From assembly GCA_944383245.1 (NCBI GenBank), contig CALWOU010000009.1, positions 1 through 47,631 of the forward strand: 47,631 nucleotides of DNA, in the 5' to 3' direction. How positions within the stretch are numbered: position 1 is the first letter of the stretch; each line of letters starts with the position of its first letter. Below the pieces are notes generated by a model. The model had not been told where the DNA came from and made no database searches. It was given only the letters and a program-made list of their open reading frames with translations. Shown here piece by piece: positions 25,576-32,576 of this stretch. A program made the translations under genes and the position numbers. The stretch comes from an uncultured Clostridia bacterium (lineage in GTDB: Bacteria > Bacillota > Clostridia > Christensenellales > UBA1242).

Positions 25576-27081
25576 TTATACTTGCAAGTAGACTTTGTAT
25601 TTTTGAGTTTCGGTGTATTTTCCGTTGCCTCTAGTTCTTCTTGTGGTGGTGCTTTTTTCATTAAACAACAATATTGTCTGAGGGGTATCTTTTAAATCAT
25701 CGACTTTGGTATAATTTAAACTTATTTCGATTTTATCGGTATATACAGTTACTTTATTTACCAATAAATTTATCATTGTTTCGGGGCATTGTTTTAAGGA
25801 ATATTTAAAATAATTAGATATATCTTTTTGCGTTATGTGAGTGTGTCCTTTTGACTTTGCTTTTGCGATATTTTCTTCTAATTCTTTTTTCTTATTTTCC
25901 AATTCTTCTAGTCTAGATTTTGTTGAACTGGTTAAAATTCCTTTTTCTATTGCTAGAAGAATATTTTTTATTGCCTTATTCACATCGCTTAAATCTGAAA
26001 CAAGAACATTAAGGGTGGAGGACTTTGAAATCCTAGATTCATGAATTTGAACAATCTTGTCTATTAAAATATTAACATTCTCAGCGGTTGGCAATAGGTT
26101 TAATATTGCTTTATTTACAATATTTTCTAAAACTTCTTTTTGAATCGCTTTACTATTTGAGCAGTCAATATTTTTTCTATATGCAGAGCATTTATAATAT
26201 CTAAGACGTTTATTTGTTGATTTAACACTGTTAGATTTCATCGCACTACCACAATATCCGCAGAAAACCTTACCTTTTAGTAAATAAGGTTCTAGTTTTG
26301 TATGTCTACCGTGTTTGTTAGCATCAATTCGTTTTTTACAAATTGCAAAAATATCTTTATCTATAATAGGTGGATATATTTTATCAAATTGCTCACCATT
26401 TATTGTGTAAATTCCAGTGTATTTTTCTTGCCTTAAAAAATTATATATTGTGGTAGAGTAAAACTCATTTCCCTTATTTTTTAATCCTTTGTTGTTCAGT
26501 TCTCTTGCTATATCGCAAACTTTTTTACCATTAGCATAATCATTAAATATTTGCTTTAAAATTTCAGCTTCGTCTGGATTTATTTTTAATTTAGCGCCAT
26601 CTCTTTCGTAACCATAGTTAGGGTAGCCACCAATAAAGTTTCCTTTAATTCTAGTTTCATTCATACCACGTTTTGTTTTTTGAGATAACTCTTCCGAATA
26701 ATACTGATTCATACCTTCAAGTAAACTTTCAAGCAATATTCCTTCAGGTCCTTCTGGAATGTTTTCCATAACAGATACTAGTTTTACATTATTATCTTTA
26801 AGGTGTTTTCTATGTATCGCCATTTCATATTTGTTTCTGCTAAACCTATCTAACTTATATACTAATACATAATCCCACGCCCGTTTATCACTATCTTTTA
26901 ACATTCGCTGAAAAGACTCACGATCATCGTTAGTGCCAGACATTGCTTTATCTATGTATGTGTCAATAATATAAATATCATTTTTGTTAGCATAATCTCT
27001 GCAAACTCTCAACTGTCCGTCAATTGATTGTTCGTTTTGTCTGTCGCAAGAATATCTTGCATAAACTACAGCAGTTTTCAT
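25576..27081 (-). CDS. Large serine recombinase (site-specific integrase)
   Basis: The 501-aa product has an N-terminal resolvase catalytic domain (about residues 1-150) with nucleophile Ser11 in YARYSCD and the YKLDRFSR helix (about 75-82), then a recombinase DNA-binding domain (about 160-260), a four-cysteine zinc ribbon (CGYC ... C ... C, about 273-305) and a coiled-coil (about 340-400). This is the standard layout of large serine integrases, which join attP and attB without host factors and need a directionality factor to excise. Its start overlaps the stop of a 47-aa gene (ATGA). It is transcribed away from the phage genes, as is usual for integration modules. Confidence 0.95.
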   Translation of the reverse strand: MKTAVVYARYSCDRQNEQSIDGQLRVCRDYANKNDIYIIDTYIDKAMSGTNDDRESFQRMLKDSDKRAWDYVLVYKLDRFSRNKYEMAIHRKHLKDNNVKLVSVMENIPEGPEGILLESLLEGMNQYYSEELSQKTKRGMNETRIKGNFIGGYPNYGYERDGAKLKINPDEAEILKQIFNDYANGKKVCDIARELNNKGLKNKGNEFYSTTIYNFLRQEKYTGIYTINGEQFDKIYPPIIDKDIFAICKKRIDANKHGRHTKLEPYLLKGKVFCGYCGSAMKSNSVKSTNKRLRYYKCSAYRKNIDCSNSKAIQKEVLENIVNKAILNLLPTAENVNILIDKIVQIHESRISKSSTLNVLVSDLSDVNKAIKNILLAIEKGILTSSTKSRLEELENKKKELEENIAKAKSKGHTHITQKDISNYFKYSLKQCPETMINLLVNKVTVYTDKIEISLNYTKVDDLKDTPQTILLFNEKSTTTRRTRGNGKYTETQKYKVYLQV

Positions 27082-27221
27082 TTTTTAACCTCCATTTTTA
27101 GTTTTTCAATAGAAAATAGATCAACTTTAAAGGAATTAGAAATGTTAATATGCTCAATTTTTATGCAATAATTGTTTACTCTTAGTTTGCAAAACACGTA
27201 TTTAACATTGACTTTTAACAT
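27078..27221 (-). CDS. 47-aa protein cotranscribed with the recombinase
   Basis: This small basic protein starts at ATG 27221 behind AAAGGAG, and its TGA overlaps the recombinase ATG. Longer in-frame versions to 27416 exist but lack a ribosome binding site. No family was recognised. Tight coupling to the recombinase and its size make a recombination directionality factor possible, but that is only inference. Confidence 0.55.
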   Translation of the reverse strand: MLKVNVKYVFCKLRVNNYCIKIEHINISNSFKVDLFSIEKLKMEVKK

Positions 27222-27230
27222 ATTTAACTC

Positions 27231-27418
27231 CTTTGTCGAAACTTTTTTCGATACCACCAAACAATCAGAGAGGGTTAGATATGTCAAAGAAAAAGGATAA
27301 ATTATTGCATTGATATAATTGATTTCGTATTTAAAGCGATAATTTAACCCTTTGACATAGATAAGCAACTCTGATAACCTACAAAACGAAAAAAGTAACA
27401 CCACTAAATAAGACAAAG
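27231..27418. repeat. Nested imperfect palindrome of about 190 bp
   Basis: Five arm pairs nest around one centre: CTTTGTC/GACAAAG (27231, 27412), CTTTTTTCG/CGAAAAAAG (27242, 27387), ATCAGAG/CTCTGAT (27264, 27369), TATGTCAAAG/CTTTGACATA (27280, 27350) and AAATTATTGC/GCGATAATTT near 27299 and 27335. It separates the minus-strand recombinase unit from the plus-strand repressor region. It may be an attachment site, an origin or a two-way regulatory region. Confidence 0.75.
27237..27250 (-). promoter_or_regulatory. Weak SOS-box-like site before the recombinase unit
   Basis: CGAAACTTTTTTCG keeps the outer CGAA/TTCG of the Gram-positive SOS box but not the inner C/G. It ends 16 bp upstream of the 47-aa gene's start codon. 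Only suggestive. Confidence 0.3.
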
Positions 27419-27462
27419 AAGTTTTTTATAATATTTAGTACTTATATTGTTCGTATAAAAAG

Positions 27463-27499
27463 CATATAAAGTAAGCACTAAACACATATAAAGTAAGCA
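27463..27499. repeat. Two direct repeats CATATAAAGTAAGCA
   Basis: Perfect 15-bp copies lie at 27463-27477 and 27485-27499, 22 bp apart (about two helical turns). An 11-bp partial copy CATATAAAGTA lies at 29509-29519 before the structural operon. They may bind a phage regulator or the recombinase. Confidence 0.6.
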
Positions 27500-27560
27500 A
27501 AAACTGCCTACACTTTCTTATTTCATTATTGTAATTTAATGGCAACAAAAGGAGGTAGTT

Positions 27561-27680
27561 ATGAAAAATAGGGTAGTTTTAGATTTTGCACTAATGAAAA
27601 AAAGTGATATAGAACTGCTTGCAGATTTATTTGAAGAAATTATTAGTAACAAAACAAAAGAAAAAGTTATGGAAAATTAG
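27561..27680 (+). CDS. 39-aa phage peptide, unknown
   Basis: A short reading frame begins MKNRVVLDFALMKK and is preceded by a very strong AAAGGAGG seven bases before the ATG. The protein is acidic in its second half and probably helical. No family was recognised. It lies between the direct repeats and the repressor promoter, as small early phage genes often do. Confidence 0.6.
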   Translation: MKNRVVLDFALMKKSDIELLADLFEEIISNKTKEKVMEN

Positions 27681-27715
27681 ATTTATAAAAAATGTAAAAA
27701 TTTTCCAAAAATGTG

Positions 27716-27744
27716 TTGACTTTATCGAACAAATGTTCTATAAT
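27716..27744 (+). promoter_or_regulatory. Promoter of the LexA-like repressor
   Basis: -35 TTGACT (27716-27721), a 17-bp spacer and a perfect -10 TATAAT (27739-27744). The operator at 27726-27739 fills the spacer, so a bound repressor would block polymerase. Confidence 0.85.
27726..27739. promoter_or_regulatory. SOS box / LexA-type operator
   Basis: CGAACAAATGTTCT fits the Gram-positive LexA site CGAAC-N4-GTTCG except for the last base. It lies between -35 and -10 of the repressor promoter, pointing to autoregulation and DNA-damage induction. Confidence 0.85.
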
Positions 27745-27753
27745 CTTCCTAAG

Positions 27754-27771
27754 CGTGAAAAAATGTTCACG
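27754..27771. promoter_or_regulatory. 18-bp palindrome in the repressor leader
   Basis: CGTGAA-N6-TTCACG lies just after the transcript start. It may be a second operator or an mRNA hairpin near the ribosome binding site. Confidence 0.5.
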
Positions 27772-27791
27772 ATAGACAAGGAATTTTGCGT

Positions 27792-28400
27792 ATGAGAACA
27801 AAAAGTTACGAATTAATGAAAAAGATTATGGAATTTATAGAAAAATATTATTCTATAAATGGTAGATCGCCAAGCATAAGGGAAATTGCAAATGATTTGC
27901 AAATATCAGTTGGATGCGTAGCAAAGTACTTATTTGAAATGAAAAATAGGAAAATGATAACTAGTTGTGGTGGCAGTCGTGGAATTTTTACGGAAAATAT
28001 GTCTAGTTTAAATAATTCTATTAGAAAACTTGCGTTAGTTGGAAGTGTCGCTTGTGGAAAACCATTGCTTGCAGAAGAAAACATCGAAGGTTACTTGCCT
28101 ATTCCTAACGAGTTTTTAGGTAGTGGAGAGTATTTTATATTAAAAGCAAATGGTGATAGTATGGTAAACATAGGTATAAATGACGGAGATTACATAATTG
28201 TTAAACAGCAAGAAACTGCTGAAAATGGTCAAATAGTTGTTGCATTAATAAATGATGAAGCAACTTTAAAGAGATATTACAAAGATAATAGGAAAAAGAA
28301 AGTTAGATTGCATCCAGAAAATGACAATATGCAAGATATGTATTTTGATAAAATTCAAATTCAAGGTATTGCAGTAAAAGTCATTAAAAACTTAATTTAG
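27792..28400 (+). CDS. LexA-like self-cleaving phage repressor
   Basis: The 202-aa product has an N-terminal winged-helix DNA-binding domain (about residues 1-65, with RSPSIREIANDL matching the LexA recognition region) and a C-terminal S24 peptidase domain. It has a cleavage site Cys-Gly in VACGKP (about 85-90), catalytic Ser in NGDSMV (about 122) and catalytic Lys in ATLKRYY (about 159). Host LexA usually has Ala-Gly; Cys-Gly is used by UmuD and some phage repressors. ATG 27792 has AAGGA upstream; an in-frame TTG at 27786 is the alternative. It sits next to the integration unit and downstream of an SOS box, so it probably keeps the prophage silent until DNA damage. Confidence 0.9.
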   Translation: MRTKSYELMKKIMEFIEKYYSINGRSPSIREIANDLQISVGCVAKYLFEMKNRKMITSCGGSRGIFTENMSSLNNSIRKLALVGSVACGKPLLAEENIEGYLPIPNEFLGSGEYFILKANGDSMVNIGINDGDYIIVKQQETAENGQIVVALINDEATLKRYYKDNRKKKVRLHPENDNMQDMYFDKIQIQGIAVKVIKNLI

Positions 28401-28445
28401 ATAATAAAACAAATTTTGTTTTGTTATACATACAAAAGATAATTG

Positions 28446-28480
28446 AACTATTGTTTAGGACTTCCTAAAATTGAATAGTT
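28446..28480. promoter_or_regulatory. Strong hairpin before the zinc-ribbon gene
   Basis: Two 7-bp stems are stacked: AACTATT/AATAGTT (28446-28452, 28474-28480) outside and TTTAGGA/TCCTAAA (28454-28460, 28463-28469) inside. It lies 36 bp before the ATG at 28517 and has no T-run, so it looks like an operator or a structured leader rather than a terminator. Confidence 0.6.
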
Positions 28481-28516
28481 TGTATTGCGAGTGTATTGAT
28501 AAAAAGGAGGTATAAA

Positions 28517-28702
28517 ATGAAAAACAATACTAATTTATCTAAACCAAAGCAAAAGATGAGATGTCCTCAATGTTCAAATTATGTTGAGGTTACAAAGTAT
28601 CCAAAAGGTGGAATATATGGAAATTGTCCTGTCTGTAACGTAACATTTTATAGCAAAGAACATCCACCAAAAGAGCGTTTAATACGCATAATTAAACATT
28701 AA
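28517..28702 (+). CDS. Small zinc-ribbon protein of the phage
   Basis: This 61-aa basic protein has one zinc ribbon with two CPxC pairs (CPQC and CPVC, about residues 15-37). AAAAAGGAGG lies just before the ATG at 28517, which decides the start over an in-frame ATT at 28496. Such small ribbons in phages often bind nucleic acid or RNA polymerase. Its role here is unknown. Confidence 0.7.
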   Translation: MKNNTNLSKPKQKMRCPQCSNYVEVTKYPKGGIYGNCPVCNVTFYSKEHPPKERLIRIIKH

Positions 28703-28804
28703 ATAATATTCGTTTATATAGCAAAATATAGGTCGAATTGTAATAGTATTCAAACTAAATCCTAGTTCACTACTGTATAAGCAAGATTCGTGTAAAAGGT
28801 AAAT

Positions 28805-28857
28805 GCCTTGACGAATGTGGTTATCGAGAGAAATCACAAATCGTCTGGGCGTTTTTT
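28805..28857 (+). terminator. Terminator or attenuator in the leader of the sigma-like gene
   Basis: GCC-TT-GACGA (28805-28814) pairs with TCGTC-T-GGGC, enclosing TGTG/CACA, and is followed by GTTTTTT. It lies 43 bp before the start codon at 28900, so it could end the upstream transcript or act as an attenuator. Confidence 0.6.
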
Positions 28858-28899
28858 ATTAAACTCCCAGCAAAAATTAAATTTTTAAAAGGAGTAAAT

Positions 28900-29205
28900 A
28901 TGAAACCAGAATTAATAAGAGAAGAATTAAAAGAAATAAGATACTATTTTTCACATAAAGAGATGTTTGAAAAAGCATCTAGTGTGATTGGAGCAAATAT
29001 TGTTTCAACTAAGATTAAAAAATATAACGATGCCATACGATTTGCACCACCAAGACTTTATGAAATTTATGTTTCATTATACATAAATAACAACACCTTT
29101 GAGTCGTTAGCAGATAAATCGGGCTTTTCGTATGACTATATTCAAAAATTGAATAGAAAGTTAGTTAAATTTTTCCAAGAAAATATTAAAGTTGAGGAGG
29201 TGTAA
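28900..29205 (+). CDS. Small sigma-factor-region-4/ArpU-like regulator
   Basis: This 101-aa protein has a C-terminal half (about residues 50-95) shaped like the sigma-70 region 4 helix-turn-helix (YEIYVSLYINNNTFESLAD ... SYDYIQKLNRK), as in phage late-gene regulators of the ArpU/DUF1492 type. The first half is helical. AAAGGAG precedes the ATG. The next gene starts three bases downstream with its ribosome binding site inside this coding region. It likely controls phage gene expression; family membership is inferred from the pattern only. Confidence 0.6.
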   Translation: MKPELIREELKEIRYYFSHKEMFEKASSVIGANIVSTKIKKYNDAIRFAPPRLYEIYVSLYINNNTFESLADKSGFSYDYIQKLNRKLVKFFQENIKVEEV

Positions 29206-29207
29206 TT

Positions 29208-29471
29208 ATGAAAAAAGTTTTAACTTTTCCAGAGTTTATGATAGACGCTGTCAATGTTTATAGGACAAAACATTATATAATCAAACAAGACCTATATGTT
29301 GACACAAATATAGATGGGCAAGAATTGTTATTTAGTAAGGATACGTTTTATATAAGAAACAAAAAATTAGATAAACTTTATGAAATGATGTTTTCAGATA
29401 GATTAAATATAAATGGTAAACGAATTAAATGCTCATCGCATTCAAGAACTTATGTAAATAGACAAGGCTAA
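29208..29471 (+). CDS. Small phage protein, unknown
   Basis: The product has 87 aa, basic, with no membrane segment. No family was recognised. GAGGAGGTG overlaps the end of the preceding gene, so the two are translationally coupled. Its stop codon lies in the loop of a terminator hairpin (29462-29485), ending the regulatory operon. Confidence 0.7.
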   Translation: MKKVLTFPEFMIDAVNVYRTKHYIIKQDLYVDTNIDGQELLFSKDTFYIRNKKLDKLYEMMFSDRLNINGKRIKCSSHSRTYVNRQG

Positions 29472-29485
29472 ATGCCTTGTTTTTT
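29462..29485 (+). terminator. Terminator of the regulatory operon, overlapping the stop codon
   Basis: A 7-bp perfect stem ACAAGGC / GCCTTGT has the TAA stop in its loop and is followed by TTTTT. Confidence 0.85.
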
Positions 29486-29543
29486 CATTTAAAAAGGCAT
29501 TAAAAGTGCATATAAAGTACTTTAAAGATACGAGAAAACTCAC

Positions 29544-29572
29544 TTCAAATTCCTTAAATTTAGTTATACAAT
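29544..29572 (+). promoter_or_regulatory. Possible promoter of the structural operon
   Basis: -35 TTCAAA (29544-29549), a 17-bp spacer and -10 TACAAT (29567-29572). It is 25 bp after a partial copy of the CATATAAAGTA repeat. Weak on its own. Confidence 0.4.
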
Positions 29573-29618
29573 GTCGGCGTAATCGATGACAAGAACAATA
29601 GTTTAGCGTTAGGATCTT

Positions 29619-29657
29619 CAAACGGCTTATATAAATAAAGGTGGCCACCTTCGTTTG
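29619..29657. promoter_or_regulatory. Hairpin with a 14-bp perfect palindrome before the structural operon
   Basis: AAGGTGGCCACCTT (29638-29651) is a perfect palindrome, enclosed with an AT stretch between CAAACG (29619-29624) and CGTTTG (29652-29657). It may be an operator, an origin site or an mRNA leader structure. Confidence 0.6.
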
Positions 29658-29760
29658 GGTCAAGGGAGCGTATGTTTCGTTTAAGAGTTTCTTGGTATGT
29701 TTGATTACATTACAACTTAATAGTCTAAATGACAAAAAATTAATAAAAGGAGAGATTTGA

Positions 29761-30039
29761 ATGGCAAATTACAACACAGTAAGGCGCTGGCTCGTGCCAA
29801 ATAAGCGCGCAAAAAGTTACGCAGAAGAGCGTAAAGCAAAAGTCCATCAAAGAGGTCAAAAAGAAGGCAAAGAATTAACAGATTATGAAGCGGGTCTTCG
29901 CTCTGGTTATCTTCAATGTCAAAGTGACCACGCAGGGCTTTATAGGTATAAGACAGCAATGGATGCTGGATTATCTAAACAAGAAGCAAAGAAATTCTCA
30001 AGAGAGAAAGGCACAAAACTTAAAGGAGGTAAAAAGTAA
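29761..30039 (+). CDS. Small basic phage protein, unknown
   Basis: The 92-aa product is strongly basic (Lys/Arg-rich along its length, ending KLKGGKK), with no membrane segment. No family was recognised. AAAAGGAGAG precedes the ATG; the stop overlaps the next start (TAATG). First gene of the structural block. A nucleic-acid-binding role is plausible from charge and from its place beside the candidate ssDNA-binding gene. Confidence 0.7.
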   Translation: MANYNTVRRWLVPNKRAKSYAEERKAKVHQRGQKEGKELTDYEAGLRSGYLQCQSDHAGLYRYKTAMDAGLSKQEAKKFSREKGTKLKGGKK

Positions 30040-30389
30040 TGGCTAAAAAGACAAATAAATTGTTAGTTGAAAGAGAAGTTTTTGAAAAGAATGACAAAAC
30101 ATATTTCTCATATTTTATCAAGGACAATATTCGTGGTAAAGAAGTAAAAGTGGCTGTTGTTCCACCAGATAAGGGCGGATATGCAGTTCTAGATATTGTC
30201 TTTGGAAACGAAATGTCTGCTGAATTAGTGGTAAATCCATTTGAAATTAAAGATGACGCAACTGGTAAGGTTATAACAGGTAACACTTATCTTGCAAGAA
30301 CAGTTGATGAAAATGGTGAGATTTATGAATGTAGCATTAAACCTTATCGCAATTCGGACAAAGCACTTCTTAATATGATTATAAAATAA
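30039..30389 (+). CDS. Candidate single-stranded DNA-binding protein (pV-like position)
   Basis: This 116-aa soluble protein is predicted mostly beta (alternating hydrophobic residues, for example KVAVVPPDKGGYAVLDIVF). In Ff phages the ssDNA-binding protein pV is encoded just before the small coat genes; this gene is in the same place. No sequence motif proves the role. It overlaps the upstream stop codon and is followed after 10 bp by the coat-like peptide. AAAGGAGG sits inside the preceding gene. Confidence 0.5.
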   Translation: MAKKTNKLLVEREVFEKNDKTYFSYFIKDNIRGKEVKVAVVPPDKGGYAVLDIVFGNEMSAELVVNPFEIKDDATGKVITGNTYLARTVDENGEIYECSIKPYRNSDKALLNMIIK

Positions 30390-30399
30390 AGGTTAGCCT

Positions 30400-30558
30400 A
30401 TGAAGAAATTGATATTTATAATTCTAATCATTGTTTTAGTGGTGTTAGTTGGCACTTGGCCACTTTCTATTCTAGGCAAGATATTTGGATGGCTTAGCAA
30501 AGCTTGTAATTGGCTTGCTGATATACTCAATTTCTTCGGTTGGAATGGAATTATTTAA
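30400..30558 (+). CDS. 52-aa membrane peptide, candidate major coat protein
   Basis: This short reading frame has a basic start (MKK), a very hydrophobic segment (about residues 4-19, IFIILIIVLVVLVG) and an amphipathic Trp/Phe-rich helix (about 24-50). Size and layout fit inovirus coat proteins (pVIII or minor pVII/pIX). AGG in the leader is a weak ribosome binding site seven bases before the ATG. A strong terminator follows four bases after the stop, as after gene VIII in Ff phages, which would give the abundant short message a coat gene needs. No charged C-terminal DNA-contact patch is obvious, so which coat protein it is remains open. Confidence 0.6.
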   Translation: MKKLIFIILIIVLVVLVGTWPLSILGKIFGWLSKACNWLADILNFFGWNGII

Positions 30559-30561
30559 AGG

Positions 30562-30598
30562 AAAGCACTACTTAAACTTATGTTTATTTAGTGCTTTT
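30562..30598 (+). terminator. Terminator after the coat-like gene
   Basis: A 9-bp perfect stem AAAGCACTA / TAGTGCTTT (30562-30570, 30589-30597) continues into TTTTTC. It separates the high-copy small genes from the surface-protein genes. Confidence 0.85.
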
Positions 30599-30631
30599 TC
30601 TTCTTTAAAAATCTTATAAAAGGAGGTAAAA

Positions 30632-32038
30632 ATGGGAAATGCTTTAAAAGTTGTAGGTAACTGCTGTCTAGTGTTTCTTGCAATACTTGGAGCGGTGGTA
30701 TCTCTTGCACTTGGGTATTATCACTTTTTCGTTAAAGAGATAACGATTGGTGTGAACTATATAGATAATCAAGTTGGTTTAGATATAGTAGATATTATCA
30801 ATTCAGAAGATTTAACGGAAGAAGAGAAAAACGAAATGCAAGATAGGTACTTTCTAGAAGTGAATTATTACAGCAATGATAACAATAATGGCATAATGCT
30901 TCAAGAATTAAAGATAAACTATTTCACAGATTTTAACCTTTTATCTAGTGGTTATAGGTCATCAGGTATGCAATATCTAGGAGATTATCAAGGTCTACCA
31001 CTCGACATTTGGGACGGAAATAGTGAAATTTCATTTATGAAAATAGGAAACAACGATAGATATTATGGGACAAGTGATGAATGTGTGCAAATAGCAAATA
31101 ATTATGTGGATAAAAGTTTTAACTATTATGATTTTACAAACGGAATTAATTGGAATGGTATTACAAATAACAATGGAAGCATTGCGACTGAATTAAAAAG
31201 AACAACTGAATTTATTATAAAGATTGATGATAGAGCGTTTTCAATAAAATTAGACAAGTATTTTGATAAAGACGTAGGAGATGTTAGAAATATTTTTGGT
31301 ATAGGTTGGAAAGTTGGCGAAAAATATAACCGTTATTACTACACCTTTGGAAGCTTATTTCAATCTTGTATGAAAGCGGTTAGAACGAATAGTGCAGGTT
31401 ATGGAGATTATTATATAACAGTAGATTTAAGTTCGCTGTTTTCAATAAAAGAATACGATTTAGAGAATAAAAAATTTAAAGAAGATAACGTTACTGATAT
31501 TATAAAAAGTTATGCTGTTTTGAAATTCCATTATGATGAAAATGGTGCTAGAAATAGCAGTCAATCAATGTTTGGAATTATAGACAATAACTCAAAATAT
31601 GACATTGAAGAAGAAACTGTGGATACAACTTATTGGCAAGAAAGAATGACATACAATCTTGATGAAAAAGCAAAGTATAATGGAAAAGATATATTTGTTT
31701 ATAGGTATAGCGAAGTTTATGGTGGATATTTTGTTTCACTAAATTTGGATGTAAAACAGATTTTTCAAGAAATGCCAAGAGCAAAAGTGAACATAATATT
31801 TGATCTAAACTCCGACTATTTAAAAGAAAATAATATAAATATTGTTGGACTAGACTATAACGCATTTGCAGATTTTGAAATAGATACGATCACTTTTAAA
31901 GGCGAAAATCAAACAATCTATTTATTAGATAGCGCATTATATAACTCTAATCTAAAAACTCTAAAATATTCCGCTGGAATTAGTTTTGTTATGGCAGACA
32001 ATTCAATAAATAGCGAGTATGAGGAGGTGCAACTATGA
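30632..32038 (+). CDS. N-terminally anchored surface protein of the phage, unknown
   Basis: The 468-aa product has a membrane segment at about residues 9-33 and a long exported domain rich in Asn, Asp and Tyr with no recognised family and no C-terminal anchor. AAAAGGAGG precedes the ATG. The stop overlaps the next start (ATGA). The neighbours suggest a minor virion or host-attachment protein. It has the same N-anchor plus exported domain layout as the next two genes, unlike Ff pIII, which is anchored at its C-terminus. Confidence 0.7.
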   Translation: MGNALKVVGNCCLVFLAILGAVVSLALGYYHFFVKEITIGVNYIDNQVGLDIVDIINSEDLTEEEKNEMQDRYFLEVNYYSNDNNNGIMLQELKINYFTDFNLLSSGYRSSGMQYLGDYQGLPLDIWDGNSEISFMKIGNNDRYYGTSDECVQIANNYVDKSFNYYDFTNGINWNGITNNNGSIATELKRTTEFIIKIDDRAFSIKLDKYFDKDVGDVRNIFGIGWKVGEKYNRYYYTFGSLFQSCMKAVRTNSAGYGDYYITVDLSSLFSIKEYDLENKKFKEDNVTDIIKSYAVLKFHYDENGARNSSQSMFGIIDNNSKYDIEEETVDTTYWQERMTYNLDEKAKYNGKDIFVYRYSEVYGGYFVSLNLDVKQIFQEMPRAKVNIIFDLNSDYLKENNINIVGLDYNAFADFEIDTITFKGENQTIYLLDSALYNSNLKTLKYSAGISFVMADNSINSEYEEVQL

Positions 32039-32547
32039 AATGGTATTGGTATATAATTTGCGTAATTTTGGTTTTGCTAGGAGTGTTTTGTGGCATCCAA
32101 CTCTATAGAGAAGTTAAAGCGGAAAGTTATGTAAATGGTTCGATAGATATTTCAAATAAATTCAGTCAAGAAAGTTTTAAATATACAAATACGAGTGTTG
32201 TGTTTTATCACGATATCTATGATGAAACTGACACTTACCTATTTGAAGCAGATTGTTTAAAAGTTGATGATTTTAATGGCTTAACTAATACTTATCAGGT
32301 TGTATTGAATGACTATATTTTGCTAGGAAGTGAAATAAATGCTGGTTCAATATTTACAAATGTGAATTTAGATTTTTATGACACTTATGGCGAGATAATT
32401 AAGTCGGTAGATATGCAAATATCTATAAAGTTTTTAAGTGATAAAACTCAGTTGACATTAGCAACCAGTGGAAATGAAAATGCTAGTTTTTTAGAGCAGT
32501 ATTTTTCAAACAATGGTATTCGCTTATATGTAAATGAGATTTTATAA
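32035..32547 (+). CDS. Small N-terminally anchored phage protein, unknown
   Basis: The 170-aa product has a membrane segment at about residues 4-24 and an exported domain of about 145 residues. No family was recognised. Its ATG overlaps the preceding TGA and it uses GAGGAGG in the end of that gene. It likely works with the 468-aa protein in the virion or the assembly site. Confidence 0.7.
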   Translation: MKWYWYIICVILVLLGVFCGIQLYREVKAESYVNGSIDISNKFSQESFKYTNTSVVFYHDIYDETDTYLFEADCLKVDDFNGLTNTYQVVLNDYILLGSEINAGSIFTNVNLDFYDTYGEIIKSVDMQISIKFLSDKTQLTLATSGNENASFLEQYFSNNGIRLYVNEIL

Positions 32548-32576
32548 CAAATACAAATTTAACAAAAGGAGGTAAA

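Noticed and set aside
27222..27416. Longer version of the 47-aa gene starting at 27416
   Set aside because: The extra part is within the large palindrome and has no ribosome binding site, while the start at 27221 has AAAGGAG.
27463..27499. Direct repeats as a CRISPR array
   Set aside because: Only two 15-bp copies with a 7-bp gap between them; no spacers of array size and no cas genes.
29438..29959. Minus-strand frames across the gap at 29.5-29.9 kb
   Set aside because: They run opposite to the operon, lack ribosome binding sites and overlap a terminator and the basic protein gene.
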